From: Macrococcoides psychrotolerans
GTDB lineage: Bacteria; Bacillota; Bacilli; Staphylococcales; Staphylococcaceae
Direction: 5' to 3'
Assembly: GCF_038095555.1 (NCBI RefSeq)
Contig: NZ_CP124591.1
Coordinates: forward strand, 930,001 to 994,000
DNA length: 64,000 nucleotides
Shown here: positions 53,254 to 63,050 of the stretch, one piece after another
How the letters are laid out: each line of letters opens with the position of its first letter
Position numbering within the stretch: position 1 is the first letter of the stretch
The notes under the pieces: generated by a model
What the model was told of the DNA's origin: nothing
Database searches by the model: none
What the model saw: only the letters and a program-made list of their open reading frames with translations
Made by a program: the position numbers and the translations under genes

Positions 53254-53679
53254 ATGTATACAAATGATGAAATTTTGGAAAAAGCAAAAGAATTAGGTAA
53301 GATGATGGCAGAAACAGAAGCAGTTGAGTTCTTTAAACGTGCAGAGGCACAGATTCATGAAACGCAGGTTGTCAGAGAGAAAATGGCGTCTTTAAAATCA
53401 TTACAAAAGCAAGCCGTCAACTTCGAACAATACGGCAAAGAAAAAGCATTACAGATGGTCGAAGAAAAAATTGCAAAAGTTGAAGCTGAACTTGATGAAA
53501 TGCCAATTGTTGATCAGTTCAAAGAAGCGCAATTTGAAGTGAATAGCATATTACAGATGGTTTCTCATGCAATCAGCCAGACCGTAACGGATGAGATTAT
53601 CGTTTCAACAGGTGGCGACTTATTAACAGGTGAAACGGGTGCAGAAAAGAAAAATGCAGCACCTGGATGTGGAAATTAA
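53254..53679 (+). CDS. ricA: YlbF/YmcA family regulator RicA
   Basis: 141-residue helical protein of the YlbF/YmcA family. In B. subtilis RicA with YlbF (RicF) and YaaT (RicT) forms a complex that directs RNase Y to its targets and carries iron-sulfur clusters. The core ELGKMMAETEAVEFFKRAEAQIHE is typical. The C-terminus has a single cysteine in GCGN. It lies 2 bases after miaB and ahead of mutS, as in other Bacilli. RNase Y is encoded at 38810. Confidence 0.9.
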   Translation: MYTNDEILEKAKELGKMMAETEAVEFFKRAEAQIHETQVVREKMASLKSLQKQAVNFEQYGKEKALQMVEEKIAKVEAELDEMPIVDQFKEAQFEVNSILQMVSHAISQTVTDEIIVSTGGDLLTGETGAEKKNAAPGCGN

Positions 53680-53690
53680 TAACAATTAAA

Positions 53691-53726
53691 GGGGTTGAGA
53701 CGATTCTTGTCTGAACCTCTTTTTTA
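53691..53726 (+). terminator. Intrinsic terminator after ricA
   Basis: GGGGTTGAGAC / GTCTGAACCTC stem (one mismatch, one G-T pair) with seven T. Confidence 0.7.
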
Positions 53727-53768
53727 AACGAATCCCTAAATGGAAATTATGAATAAAGGATTGAGAAT

Positions 53769-56309
53769 ATGTCTAAACCTACACCGATGATGACACAATA
53801 TTTACAGATGAAAGCGCAATATAAAGATTGTATCTTGTTCTTCAGGCTGGGTGATTTCTATGAAATGTTCTATGAAGATGCCGAATTAACAGCGAAAGAA
53901 CTAGAGATTACATTGACGCGCCGTGATAAAAAAAACAATATTCCAATGTGTGGGGTACCGCATCATTCAGCAAAAGTTTATATCGAACGTTTAATTGAAA
54001 AAGGTTATAAAGTTGCCATTGCTGAACAGATGGAAGATCCAAAACAAGTTAAAGGAATGGTAAAACGAGAAGTTGTTAAAATCATAACGCCTGGAACGGT
54101 TATGGATGATATGATCAGTGAAAACGAAAGCAACTACATTGCAAGTATTCATTATGAAGAGGTGTTTACACTTGCTTATAGTGATGTATCTACAGGTGAG
54201 CTAAAAGTGACCCGATTAAATGAGGATGAAATGTTAAATGAGTTATCATCCGTAAATCCGAAAGAAATCATTACAAATATCGATTTGAACGAAGTACTAA
54301 TCAATAAAATAAAAATGATTACGGATGTCATTTCAAGATTTGAAGTAAATGATACATTTAAACAGGCTGACAGTGTTGATCAATCGCTGCAACCAGCAGT
54401 TAATTTATTATTATCTTATATCCAGTATACACAAATGCGTGCGCTTGCCCATATCGACGAAGCTGTATACTATGAACCAGTGCATTATATGCGTCTTGAT
54501 ATGTATGCGAAACGTAATCTAGAACTTACTGAAAGTATACGTCATAAAAATAAGAAGGGCACCTTACTGTCTATATTTAATCAATGTAAAACACCGATGG
54601 GGAATCGCCTTGTTAAAGAATGGATCGAACGACCATTACTGAACCATCAGGAGATTGAAGAGAGACATAATGGTGTCGAATTATTTAATGAGCATTTCAT
54701 TTTAAGACATCAACTGAGAGAGGCGCTAACGCATGTATATGATATTGAGCGTTTAGCAGGACGTGTACAGTTTGGTAATGTCTCGGCTAAAGATCTTGTG
54801 CAGTTAAAATACTCATTAGAACAATTGCCTATGATACAATCACTTCTAAAAGAACACGATGAAGTGATTCGTACATTAGATAATATCGATGCATTACAAC
54901 CATTATACGATATGTTAGAAGCAAGTTTATTGGACGAAGCACCGACTTCTATTAAAGAAGGTAGTATCTTCAAAGATGGATTTAATGATGATGTTGACGA
55001 ACTCAGATATGCCTCTAAAAATGGTAAGCAGTGGCTAAATGAACTTCAGGCAAAAGAACGTGAACGCACAGGTGTGAAGTCACTAAAGATTGGTTATAAC
55101 AAAGTTTTTGGTTATTATATTGAAATATCTAAAGCGAATCTTGTTAATTTAGATGTTGATGCGTTCGGATACACGAGAAAGCAGACGTTAAGTAATGCAG
55201 AACGCTTTATAACAGAGGAACTTAAAGAAAAAGAATCTTTAATTCTCGGTGCAGAAGAGAAGCTGATGAATCTTGAATATGAACTGTTTATTCAACTACG
55301 TGATTTTGTGAAAACATTTATATTAAATTTAAAGCAGCAGGCAAAAAATATCGCAGTGCTTGATTGTCTTCAAAATTTCAGTGAAATTGCTACAAAACAT
55401 CAATATACCAAACCGATTATATCTAGCACTAAGGTATTGAACTTAAAAAATGCAAGACATCCAGTTGTTGAAACAGTGATGGAACGTGATCAGTATGTTG
55501 CAAATGACTGCAAATTAGATGACCATACGTTTATTTATTTAATTACAGGCCCTAACATGAGCGGAAAAAGTACATATATGCGACAAGTCGCATTAATTAG
55601 TATCATGGCGCAGATGGGAGCATTTGTACCAGCTTCTTATGCTGAAGTTCCGATTTTTGATCAGATTTTTACGAGAATTGGCGCAGCAGATGATCTTGTA
55701 TCAGGACAAAGTACCTTTATGGTAGAAATGTTAGAAGCAAAAAATGCATTACAGAATGCGACAGAAAATAGTCTGATTATATTTGATGAAATTGGAAGAG
55801 GCACAAGTACATATGATGGTCTGTCATTAGCGCAATCGATGATTGAATACGTTCACAATAAGATTGGTGCAAAAACATTGTTTTCAACCCATTATCATGA
55901 ACTTGTCGACCTTGAACAAACACTTGATGGTCTGAACAATATCCATGTTGCAGCAAAAGAATATAATGGCGAACTAATATTTCTGCACAAAGTGATGCCG
56001 GGTGCTGTCGCACATAGTTATGGTATTCATGTTGCTAAACTTGCACAGTTACCAGCTGAGATCATTGCACGTTCCAGTGAATTATTAGATGAATTTGAAC
56101 ACAATGAAAAGGTTAGAAAAGGAGATTCAAATAAGATAATTCAACCATCATTTAATTTGTTTGAAATAGAAAACGAGGATATTAATAATAATAATTCGAA
56201 TCATGAGCATGAATTAATTATTCAGCAAATTAAAGATATATCGATTGACGAATTAACGCCGATTGATGCGTTATTGAAATTACAGGAAATCAAATCCCGA
56301 ATAAAGTAG
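53769..56309 (+). CDS. mutS: DNA mismatch repair protein MutS
   Basis: 846 residues. The mismatch-binding GDFYEMF motif is near residue 38. The connector, lever and clamp domains follow, and the ATPase domain has GPNMSGKSTYMRQ (about 596), DEIGRGTSTYDG and STHYHEL. The C-terminal region carries a short Asn-rich linker and then a helical tail (IDELTPIDALLKLQEIKSRIK) used for tetramer formation. Its stop is 9 bases before the mutL start. Confidence 0.96.
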   Translation: MSKPTPMMTQYLQMKAQYKDCILFFRLGDFYEMFYEDAELTAKELEITLTRRDKKNNIPMCGVPHHSAKVYIERLIEKGYKVAIAEQMEDPKQVKGMVKREVVKIITPGTVMDDMISENESNYIASIHYEEVFTLAYSDVSTGELKVTRLNEDEMLNELSSVNPKEIITNIDLNEVLINKIKMITDVISRFEVNDTFKQADSVDQSLQPAVNLLLSYIQYTQMRALAHIDEAVYYEPVHYMRLDMYAKRNLELTESIRHKNKKGTLLSIFNQCKTPMGNRLVKEWIERPLLNHQEIEERHNGVELFNEHFILRHQLREALTHVYDIERLAGRVQFGNVSAKDLVQLKYSLEQLPMIQSLLKEHDEVIRTLDNIDALQPLYDMLEASLLDEAPTSIKEGSIFKDGFNDDVDELRYASKNGKQWLNELQAKERERTGVKSLKIGYNKVFGYYIEISKANLVNLDVDAFGYTRKQTLSNAERFITEELKEKESLILGAEEKLMNLEYELFIQLRDFVKTFILNLKQQAKNIAVLDCLQNFSEIATKHQYTKPIISSTKVLNLKNARHPVVETVMERDQYVANDCKLDDHTFIYLITGPNMSGKSTYMRQVALISIMAQMGAFVPASYAEVPIFDQIFTRIGAADDLVSGQSTFMVEMLEAKNALQNATENSLIIFDEIGRGTSTYDGLSLAQSMIEYVHNKIGAKTLFSTHYHELVDLEQTLDGLNNIHVAAKEYNGELIFLHKVMPGAVAHSYGIHVAKLAQLPAEIIARSSELLDEFEHNEKVRKGDSNKIIQPSFNLFEIENEDINNNNSNHEHELIIQQIKDISIDELTPIDALLKLQEIKSRIK

Positions 56310-56318
56310 GTGGATCAC

Positions 56319-58220
56319 TTGGGAATCATTAAAGCTTTAGATAGTACGATAAGCAATAAAATCGCAGCAGGTGAAGTGATAGAACGCCCGCAATCTGTCG
56401 TTAAAGAACTCGTTGAAAACGCCATTGATGCAAAGAGTACAAGTATCACGATTGAAGTTGAAGAAGCGGGTTTATCAAAAATCAAAGTAACGGATAACGG
56501 ATCTGGAATTTTAGAAGAAGATCTTGAATTAATGTTCAGAAGACATGCAACAAGCAAAATAGAAAATGAGCACGATCTATTTCATATTCGTTCACTAGGA
56601 TTTAGAGGAGAAGCATTAGCATCTATTGCTTCTGTTAGCAAAGTGCGCGTCACTACATGTCATGACGGGACGATAGGCCGTCAAATTGATGTAATTGACG
56701 GAGAAATAGTAGATAGAACTTTGGCACAGGCACGTCAAGGAACAGAAACAACTGTCGAAGGTCTTTTCTATAATACGCCTGCTCGATTAAAATATGTAAA
56801 AAGTCTTCATACAGAGCTCGGGAAAATTACAGATATCATCAATCGATTTGTTATCAGCTTCCCCCATATTAAATTTACTTTAGTAGCAGATGGCAGAGTA
56901 CTTATAGCCTCAAATGGCAATGGTAAGATGCAGGAAGCGATGGCTGTGGTCTACGGGATGAAAATCGCACAGGACCTAGTTGAGGTCAACGGCCGAACAG
57001 GTGATTATGAAGTGCATGGTTTTATTGCCAAGCCGGAACATACAAGAAGCAACAGGCATTATATGTCTCTTTTTATCAACGGGCGTTATATCAAGAACTT
57101 TATGCTCACAAAAGCAATATTATCAGGCTATCATACGTTATTACCTGTTGGAAGGTATCCTATTCTTGCAATTAATATCGTTATGGATCCTGCATTAGTA
57201 GATGTGAATATTCACCCGACAAAGCAAGAAGTAAGATTATCTAAAGAATCTCAGTTGATGGAGCTTATCGAGCGATTGATAAAGGAAAAGATCTGGAAAC
57301 AGAATTTAATTCCAAAAGTAGAAAAGAAAAAGGTGATTGAAACATTTCAGCAGCAAAAGTTTGAATATGATCTATTAAGAGAACATCATGATAAGATAAA
57401 ACAATCCGACCATAGTGAACATACACCAGTGAATCAAATCGATGAAAACTTTAAAGAACAGCATAAAGCAGCACGACTGGATAAACAAAGAATTCAGGAC
57501 GGTGAAGGCACTAAAGAAACATCAGGATTTATTAGTGATTCAGAAGCAGAATTAAATACAACTGCAGAAGTCTTACCAGAAACAAATGAATCATCTGACG
57601 TAATTGAAAATACAAGTACTAATACATCCCATGCTAAAAGAAAGATCCCTTACATGGAAATTGTCGGTCAAGTTCATGGGACTTACATCATTGCTCAAAA
57701 TGAGGATGGTATGTTTATGATTGATCAGCATGCAGCACAAGAAAGAATTAAATATGAGTACTTCAAAAAACAAATTGGTAATGTAGGATTGGAAATGCAG
57801 TCGTTACTCATTCCGATTACAGTAACTTTAAGTAAAGATGAAGCAATAAACTTAAATAAAATCAATATGCTGCTTAAAGGTATTGGGATTCATCTTGAAC
57901 ATTTTGGAGGCAATGATTATATAGTAAATGATATCCCTGTATGGTTCCCGGACAACTATGAAGAAACGGTACAGGAATTGATAGATTATGCTCTGCAACA
58001 TCGACAGATAGATTTGAATAAATTCCGTGAAGAGACTGCGATTATGATGAGCTGTAAAAAATCGATAAAAGCGAATCATTATTTAAGGATTACAGATATG
58101 AACTATTTACTAGAAGAACTTGCACATACTGTAGAACCATACACATGTCCGCATGGCAGACCTATCATCATTCAATTTACAACTTATGAACTTGAGAAAC
58201 TATTTAAGAGGGTGATGTAA
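56319..58220 (+). CDS. mutL: DNA mismatch repair protein MutL with endonuclease motif
   Basis: 633 residues. The N-terminal GHKL ATPase has NKIAAGEVIERP, DNGSGI and GFRGEALASI. A variable linker spans about 330-440. The C-terminal domain carries DQHAAQERIKYE (Asp at about 469), the DQHA(x)2E(x)4E endonuclease motif, and CPHGRP near the end. This fits a mutH-lacking organism that nicks with MutL. I used the TTG at 56319, which gives the usual GIIKALD start; the GTG at 56310 overlaps the AGGTGG ribosome site. Confidence 0.94.
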   Translation: MGIIKALDSTISNKIAAGEVIERPQSVVKELVENAIDAKSTSITIEVEEAGLSKIKVTDNGSGILEEDLELMFRRHATSKIENEHDLFHIRSLGFRGEALASIASVSKVRVTTCHDGTIGRQIDVIDGEIVDRTLAQARQGTETTVEGLFYNTPARLKYVKSLHTELGKITDIINRFVISFPHIKFTLVADGRVLIASNGNGKMQEAMAVVYGMKIAQDLVEVNGRTGDYEVHGFIAKPEHTRSNRHYMSLFINGRYIKNFMLTKAILSGYHTLLPVGRYPILAINIVMDPALVDVNIHPTKQEVRLSKESQLMELIERLIKEKIWKQNLIPKVEKKKVIETFQQQKFEYDLLREHHDKIKQSDHSEHTPVNQIDENFKEQHKAARLDKQRIQDGEGTKETSGFISDSEAELNTTAEVLPETNESSDVIENTSTNTSHAKRKIPYMEIVGQVHGTYIIAQNEDGMFMIDQHAAQERIKYEYFKKQIGNVGLEMQSLLIPITVTLSKDEAINLNKINMLLKGIGIHLEHFGGNDYIVNDIPVWFPDNYEETVQELIDYALQHRQIDLNKFREETAIMMSCKKSIKANHYLRITDMNYLLEELAHTVEPYTCPHGRPIIIQFTTYELEKLFKRVM

Positions 58221-58762
58221 TGATTTTACCGGCAATCCGTTCTATGAAAGATCTTGAGAAGTTTGTGACGACTCAGTATTCCACCTGTGTCATATTAGAT
58301 ATGCATATTGGCCATATCAGTAACTATATTCAATTTTTAAATCAGCACCAGAAGTCAGCATTTATACATATCGACTTAATTAAAGGGATGTCATCTGATG
58401 AATATGCGACAGAGTATGTTATACAGAAGTATAAAGTTGATGGTATCGTATCCACAAAACCAAAGATTATAAAGAGGGCGAACCAGCTCGGTGTTAAAAC
58501 GATTCTCAGAACGTTTATCATAGACTCAAGTGCACTGAAAAAAAGTTATGAGCTTATACAAAGTGCTGATCCTGATTTTGTCGAAGTACTGCCTGGTCTG
58601 CTTTATAAGGCAATTGAAAATATTCACAAAGTAACCGGCAAAAAAATTATTGCAGGGGGCCTTATTGAATATCCAGAGGAAGTGGAGATGGCATTATCAG
58701 CAGGTGCTACGTATGTGACGACAAGTAATAAGGACCTTTGGAAACATTGTGAAATAAAATAA
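58220..58762 (+). CDS. glpP: Glycerol uptake operon antiterminator GlpP
   Basis: 180-residue TIM-barrel-like protein. Motifs LDMHIGHIS, HIDLIKGMSSDEYATEYVIQKY, GIVSTKPKIIKRANQLG, EVLPGLLYKAI and IIAGGLIEYPEEVEMALSAGATYVTTS define the family. With glycerol 3-phosphate, B. subtilis GlpP prevents termination in the glp leaders and stabilises the mRNA. The start overlaps the mutL stop by one base. Its target hairpin lies 58 bases downstream. Confidence 0.93.
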   Translation: MILPAIRSMKDLEKFVTTQYSTCVILDMHIGHISNYIQFLNQHQKSAFIHIDLIKGMSSDEYATEYVIQKYKVDGIVSTKPKIIKRANQLGVKTILRTFIIDSSALKKSYELIQSADPDFVEVLPGLLYKAIENIHKVTGKKIIAGGLIEYPEEVEMALSAGATYVTTSNKDLWKHCEIK

Positions 58763-58791
58763 TTGACAACGTTTACATTATTAGATATGAT
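58763..58791 (+). promoter_or_regulatory. glpFKD promoter
   Basis: TTGACA (58763-58768), a 17-base spacer and TATGAT (58786-58791), starting immediately after the glpP stop codon. Confidence 0.75.
58764..58777. promoter_or_regulatory. cre-like site (CcpA) over the glpF -35 box
   Basis: TGACAACGTTTACA matches the cre consensus TGWAARCGYTWNCW with one mismatch (C for A at position 4). It overlaps the -35 element, which would allow catabolite repression of glycerol use. Confidence 0.65.
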
Positions 58792-58820
58792 TGTGTTAAG
58801 TTAATATTTGGGACGTGTAG

Positions 58821-58867
58821 AAGAGACCTCTAATTTGAAGTATTAGGGGTCTCTTTGTCTTTTTTTA
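58821..58867 (+). terminator. GlpP-controlled leader terminator before glpF
   Basis: AAGAGACCTCTAAT / ATTAGGGGTCTCTT with a seven-base loop, followed by TGTCTTTTTTT. It lies about 30 bases after the promoter and before glpF, so glpFKD needs antitermination, the known role of GlpP. Confidence 0.85.
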
Positions 58868-58895
58868 ACTTAACTAAACAATGAGGAGTGGGTCT

Positions 58896-59714
58896 ATGAA
58901 TGCTTTTGTGGGAGAATTAATCGGGACTGCAATCTTAATCTTATTTGGTTGTGGTGTAAATGCGAACGTTAATTTAAAGGGGACGTACGCAAAAGGCAGT
59001 GACTGGATTGTTATCGCAGTAGGTTGGGGTCTTGCTGTGGTTATGGGTGTGTATGCAGTCGGATCAATTACTGGTGCGCATTTAAATCCAGCAGTTACAA
59101 TAGGAATGGCAGTTGATGGCAGCCTTCCGTGGAATCAAGTCCTTCCGTATTTTGCGGGGCAGATGATTGGAGGGGTACTGGGAGCAGCATTAGTATGGTT
59201 CCAGTTTATGCCGCATTTTAAAGAAGAAGATGATGCAGGTACTAAACTTGGCGTATTTGCTACAGGACCAGCTTATCCTAACTATGTTTCTAATTTTGTA
59301 TCAGAAATCATAGGGACATCAATCTTAGTTATGGCACTGTTATTCATTGGCGGAAATAAATTTTCTGAAGGTTTGAACCCTCTTGTAGTAGGGTTATTGA
59401 TTATAGCCATCGGAGTAAGTTTAGGTGGAACAACTGGGTATGCAATCAATCCGGCACGTGACTGGGGTCCGCGTATCGCTCATACGATTCTGCCGATACC
59501 AGGTAAAGGGTCTTCCAACTGGAAATATGCAGTGGTTCCAATGGTAGGTCCGATGGTAGGTGGTGTCTTCGGCGCTACATTATTCCATGTTTTATTCAAA
59601 GAAGATCAATATATGTTATTTGGTCTATCAATCGTATTAATTGTCGCTACATTAGTGCTTGGTGTATTCTTGAATAAAGCAGTATTAAAAAATGAAAAAA
59701 CAGACTTAATATAA
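58896..59714 (+). CDS. glpF: Glycerol uptake facilitator (aquaglyceroporin)
   Basis: 272 residues, six membrane segments and two half-helices with the NPA motifs GAHLNPAVTIG and YAINPARDWGPR. The Asp after the second NPAR is the mark of glycerol facilitators rather than water channels. The ATG at 58896 has GAGGAGTGGG upstream; an in-frame ATG at 58881 overlaps that site. First gene of glpFKD. Confidence 0.94.
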   Translation: MNAFVGELIGTAILILFGCGVNANVNLKGTYAKGSDWIVIAVGWGLAVVMGVYAVGSITGAHLNPAVTIGMAVDGSLPWNQVLPYFAGQMIGGVLGAALVWFQFMPHFKEEDDAGTKLGVFATGPAYPNYVSNFVSEIIGTSILVMALLFIGGNKFSEGLNPLVVGLLIIAIGVSLGGTTGYAINPARDWGPRIAHTILPIPGKGSSNWKYAVVPMVGPMVGGVFGATLFHVLFKEDQYMLFGLSIVLIVATLVLGVFLNKAVLKNEKTDLI

Positions 59715-59731
59715 AACAAAGGGTGATGATT

Positions 59732-61225
59732 ATGGAAAAATACATTTTATCAATTGATCAAGGGACAACAAGTACACGTGTAATTGTTTTTAATAAAGAT
59801 GGAGAGATTAAAGGGGTATCTCAAAGAGAATTTACGCAGCATTTCCCAAAAGCAGGTTGGGTTGAACATGATGCCAATGAAATCTGGTCAACTGTATTAT
59901 CATGTTTTGCATCCGTCCTTACAGAATCGAATATAAGACCTGAACAGATTGAGGGTATTGGTATCACAAATCAACGTGAAACAGCAGTCGTATGGGATAA
60001 AAATACAGAGCGTCCAATTTATAATGCAATCGTATGGCAGTCTCGTCAGACGCAGGAAATCTGTAATGAACTTAAAGATAAAGGACTGGAAGATGAATTT
60101 AGAGAAAAGACAGGCCTTCTACTCGATCCTTATTTTTCTGGTACGAAAGTCAAATGGATTCTTGATAATGTAGAAGGTGCTAGAGAAAAAGCTGAGAATG
60201 GTGATCTATTATTCGGTACGATTGATTCGTGGCTTGTATGGAAACTTTCTGGATGTAAAGTACATGTAACTGACTACTCAAATGCAAGTCGTACATTGAT
60301 GTATAACATTCATGAATTGAAATGGGATGAAGAGCTCCTTGAATATTTAACTGTACCTGCTTCAATGCTACCTGAAGTACGCCCATCAAGTGAAGTATAC
60401 GGTAAAACAGCAAATCATCATTTCTTTGGTCATCAGATTCCGATTGCAGGTATTGCTGGAGACCAGCAGGCAGCGCTATTTGGACAAGCATGCTTTGAGT
60501 CAGGAGAAGCTAAGAACACATACGGTACAGGTTGCTTTATGTTAATGAACACAGGCGAAAAAGCAGTTAAGAGTGAAAATGGCTTATTAACGACTTTAGC
60601 TTATGGTATTGATGGCAAAGTCAACTATGCGCTTGAAGGATCCATCTTTGTTGCGGGAAGTGCAATTCAATGGTTACGTGATGGTATGCGTATGATTCAA
60701 AGTGCTCCGCAAAGTGAAGAGTATGCTACAAATGTTACAGATGCTGATGGTGTGTATGTCGTGCCTGCATTTGTCGGACTAGGTACACCTTACTGGGATT
60801 CTGAAGCACGCGGTGCAGTTTTCGGTCTAACGCGTGGTACACAAAAAGAACATTTTATTCGTGCAACACTTGAGTCACTTGCATATCAGACCCGTGATGT
60901 TCTTGATGCGATGGAAAAAGATTCGAAGATTGAAGTTAAAACATTAAGAGTTGATGGTGGTGCTGTCAAGAATGATTTCTTGATGCAGTTCCAGTCTGAT
61001 ATTTTAGATGTACCAGTAGAGCGACCGGAAATTAACGAGACAACTGCCTTAGGTGCAGCATACCTGGCTGGACTTGCAGTGGGTTACTGGAAATCAAAAG
61101 ATGAAATTCGTGATCGCTGGAACCTTGAAAAGCAGTTTGATCCTAAAATGGATGAAACAAAGAGAGATGATTTATATAAAGGCTGGCAGACAGCGGTTAA
61201 AGCTACACAAGTATTTAAAAAATAA
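59732..61225 (+). CDS. glpK: Glycerol kinase
   Basis: 497 residues of the FGGY kinase family. N-terminal SIDQGTTSTRVIVF binds phosphate, NQRETAVVWDK binds glycerol, and GIAGDQQAALFGQ and GALGAAYLAG-type motifs follow. His230 in HHFFGHQ corresponds to the residue phosphorylated by HPr in Bacillus and Enterococcus GlpK, so PTS control of activity is likely. ATG at 59732 with AAAGGGTGAT upstream; earlier in-frame starts overlap it. 20 bases to glpD. Confidence 0.94.
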   Translation: MEKYILSIDQGTTSTRVIVFNKDGEIKGVSQREFTQHFPKAGWVEHDANEIWSTVLSCFASVLTESNIRPEQIEGIGITNQRETAVVWDKNTERPIYNAIVWQSRQTQEICNELKDKGLEDEFREKTGLLLDPYFSGTKVKWILDNVEGAREKAENGDLLFGTIDSWLVWKLSGCKVHVTDYSNASRTLMYNIHELKWDEELLEYLTVPASMLPEVRPSSEVYGKTANHHFFGHQIPIAGIAGDQQAALFGQACFESGEAKNTYGTGCFMLMNTGEKAVKSENGLLTTLAYGIDGKVNYALEGSIFVAGSAIQWLRDGMRMIQSAPQSEEYATNVTDADGVYVVPAFVGLGTPYWDSEARGAVFGLTRGTQKEHFIRATLESLAYQTRDVLDAMEKDSKIEVKTLRVDGGAVKNDFLMQFQSDILDVPVERPEINETTALGAAYLAGLAVGYWKSKDEIRDRWNLEKQFDPKMDETKRDDLYKGWQTAVKATQVFKK

Positions 61226-61245
61226 GATTTAATGGAGGAATAATA

Positions 61246-62919
61246 ATGCAACTTTCAAGTCTGAATAGAAATCAAACATTGAACAAAATGAAGGAAGAAT
61301 ATTATGATATCGTAGTGGTTGGTGGTGGTATCACTGGTGCAGGTATCGCATTTGATGCAGCGCAGCGCGGTATGAAAGTCGCACTCGTTGAAATGCAGGA
61401 CTTTGCAAGCGGAACTTCTTCACGTTCAACAAAGCTTGTTCATGGTGGATTACGTTACTTAAAACAGCTGCAAATTGGCGTTGTAAGTGAGACTGGGAAA
61501 GAAAGAGCGATTGTTTATGAAAATGGACCTCATGTAACGACACCAGAATGGATGCTCTTACCGATGCATAAAGGGGGTACGTTTGGACCAGCAACAACGT
61601 CTCTTGCATTAAAAGTTTATGACTTCTTAGCAGGTGTAAAGAAATCGGAAAGAAGAACAATGCTATCTGCAAAAGAAACATTAGCGAAAGAGCCTCTCGT
61701 AAAAGAAAATGGCCTTAAGGGTGGGGGCTATTATGTTGAATATAAAACAGATGATGCGCGTATGACGATTGAAGTGATGAAACGTGCGGCAGAATTTGGT
61801 GCTGATATTTTAAACTACACAAAAGCAACCGGTTTTACTTATAACAAGAAAAACAAAGTGAGTGGTATTGAAGCAATTGATACAATCTCAAATACGAAGT
61901 TTAAAATTCAAGGGCGCAAAGTTGTCAATGCATCTGGACCATGGGTTGATGAAGTGCGTGGAAAAGATTATTCGAAAAATAATAAACAACTCCGTCTGAC
62001 AAAAGGAATCCACCTTGTCTTTGACGAAAGTGTTTTTCCGCTCAAACAGGCAGTTTACTTTGATACTGAAAGTGACAAACGTATGATTTTTGCCATTCCT
62101 CGTGATGGTAAAACGTATGTCGGTACTACAGATACATTCTATAATAATGATAAGACAAGTCCTAAAGTAACACAGGAAGATCGTGATTATATCATTGATG
62201 CAATCAACTATATGTTCCCGACTGTAAAAGTTAAAGACGAAGATATTGAATCAACTTGGGCTGGTATTCGTCCTCTAATCTTAGAAAAAGGGAAAGACCC
62301 ATCTGAAATTTCGCGTAAGGATGAAATTTGGGAAGGTAAATCAGGTCTTCTGACGATTGCTGGTGGTAAATTAACAGGGTATCGCCATATGGCACAGGAG
62401 ATCGTTGATTTAGTTGCAAAACGTTTAAAAGAAGAATATAAGCTTAGCTTTAAAGAAAGCAACACGAAACATGCAACAATTTCTGGTGGAGATGTAGGAG
62501 GCAGTACTAATTTTGAGCACTTTATTGAAAAGTCATTGAAACCTGAACTCTATAGTTATCTGCCGGAAGATGAACAAAGATTTCTGATTAAAAAGTATGG
62601 TTCAAATGTAGAGAAATTATTTAACATTGCACATACGAAACATACTGCTGAAGTCAATGGCCTGCCTTTAGCTTATTACGCACAACTTGTATATTCAATC
62701 CAGGAAGAAATGGTGATTAAACCTACTGATTTCTTGACACGTAGAACAGGTGATCTATATTTCGATATTAAAAAAGTTGAACAATATAAGGAAGCGGTTA
62801 TTGATACGATGGCTAATTTGCTTAACTATGATAATGCGCAACGCACAGAATATACACGTGAGCTTGAACAAAAGATTAATGAAGCAAAATCACCATCTGT
62901 TCAAGTTTCGGTAGAATAA
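61246..62919 (+). CDS. glpD: Aerobic glycerol-3-phosphate dehydrogenase
   Basis: 557 residues. FAD-dependent membrane-associated enzyme that oxidises glycerol 3-phosphate to DHAP and reduces quinone. The FAD loop is DIVVVGGGITGAGIAFDAAQRG (from about residue 23). SSRSTKLVHGGLRYL, the KGIHLVFDE segment, and AGGKLTGYRHMA near 380 are family signatures, with a C-terminal helical domain from about 420. No separate leader hairpin precedes it, unlike B. subtilis glpD, so it relies on the glpF leader. Confidence 0.95.
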   Translation: MQLSSLNRNQTLNKMKEEYYDIVVVGGGITGAGIAFDAAQRGMKVALVEMQDFASGTSSRSTKLVHGGLRYLKQLQIGVVSETGKERAIVYENGPHVTTPEWMLLPMHKGGTFGPATTSLALKVYDFLAGVKKSERRTMLSAKETLAKEPLVKENGLKGGGYYVEYKTDDARMTIEVMKRAAEFGADILNYTKATGFTYNKKNKVSGIEAIDTISNTKFKIQGRKVVNASGPWVDEVRGKDYSKNNKQLRLTKGIHLVFDESVFPLKQAVYFDTESDKRMIFAIPRDGKTYVGTTDTFYNNDKTSPKVTQEDRDYIIDAINYMFPTVKVKDEDIESTWAGIRPLILEKGKDPSEISRKDEIWEGKSGLLTIAGGKLTGYRHMAQEIVDLVAKRLKEEYKLSFKESNTKHATISGGDVGGSTNFEHFIEKSLKPELYSYLPEDEQRFLIKKYGSNVEKLFNIAHTKHTAEVNGLPLAYYAQLVYSIQEEMVIKPTDFLTRRTGDLYFDIKKVEQYKEAVIDTMANLLNYDNAQRTEYTRELEQKINEAKSPSVQVSVE

Positions 62920-62945
62920 ATTACGGAGAATAGCAATTGTGATTC

Positions 62946-62976
62946 AAACCATCCAAATAATATTTGGATGGTTTTC
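62946..62976 (+). terminator. Intrinsic terminator after glpD
   Basis: AAACCATCCAAAT / ATTTGGATGGTTT stem followed by TCCTAT; the T tract lies mostly in the arm. Confidence 0.75.
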
Positions 62977-63002
62977 CTATATTTTCAGATGATGATAAGG
63001 CT

Positions 63003-63031
63003 ATGACGAAAATAAATTGTTTCGCTATAAT
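63003..63031 (+). promoter_or_regulatory. Possible promoter for the hydrolase-miaA pair
   Basis: ATGACG (63003-63008), a 17-base spacer and TATAAT (63026-63031). The -35 matches four of six. Confidence 0.4.
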
Positions 63032-63050
63032 AAAGATGAGGTGAAGAATG

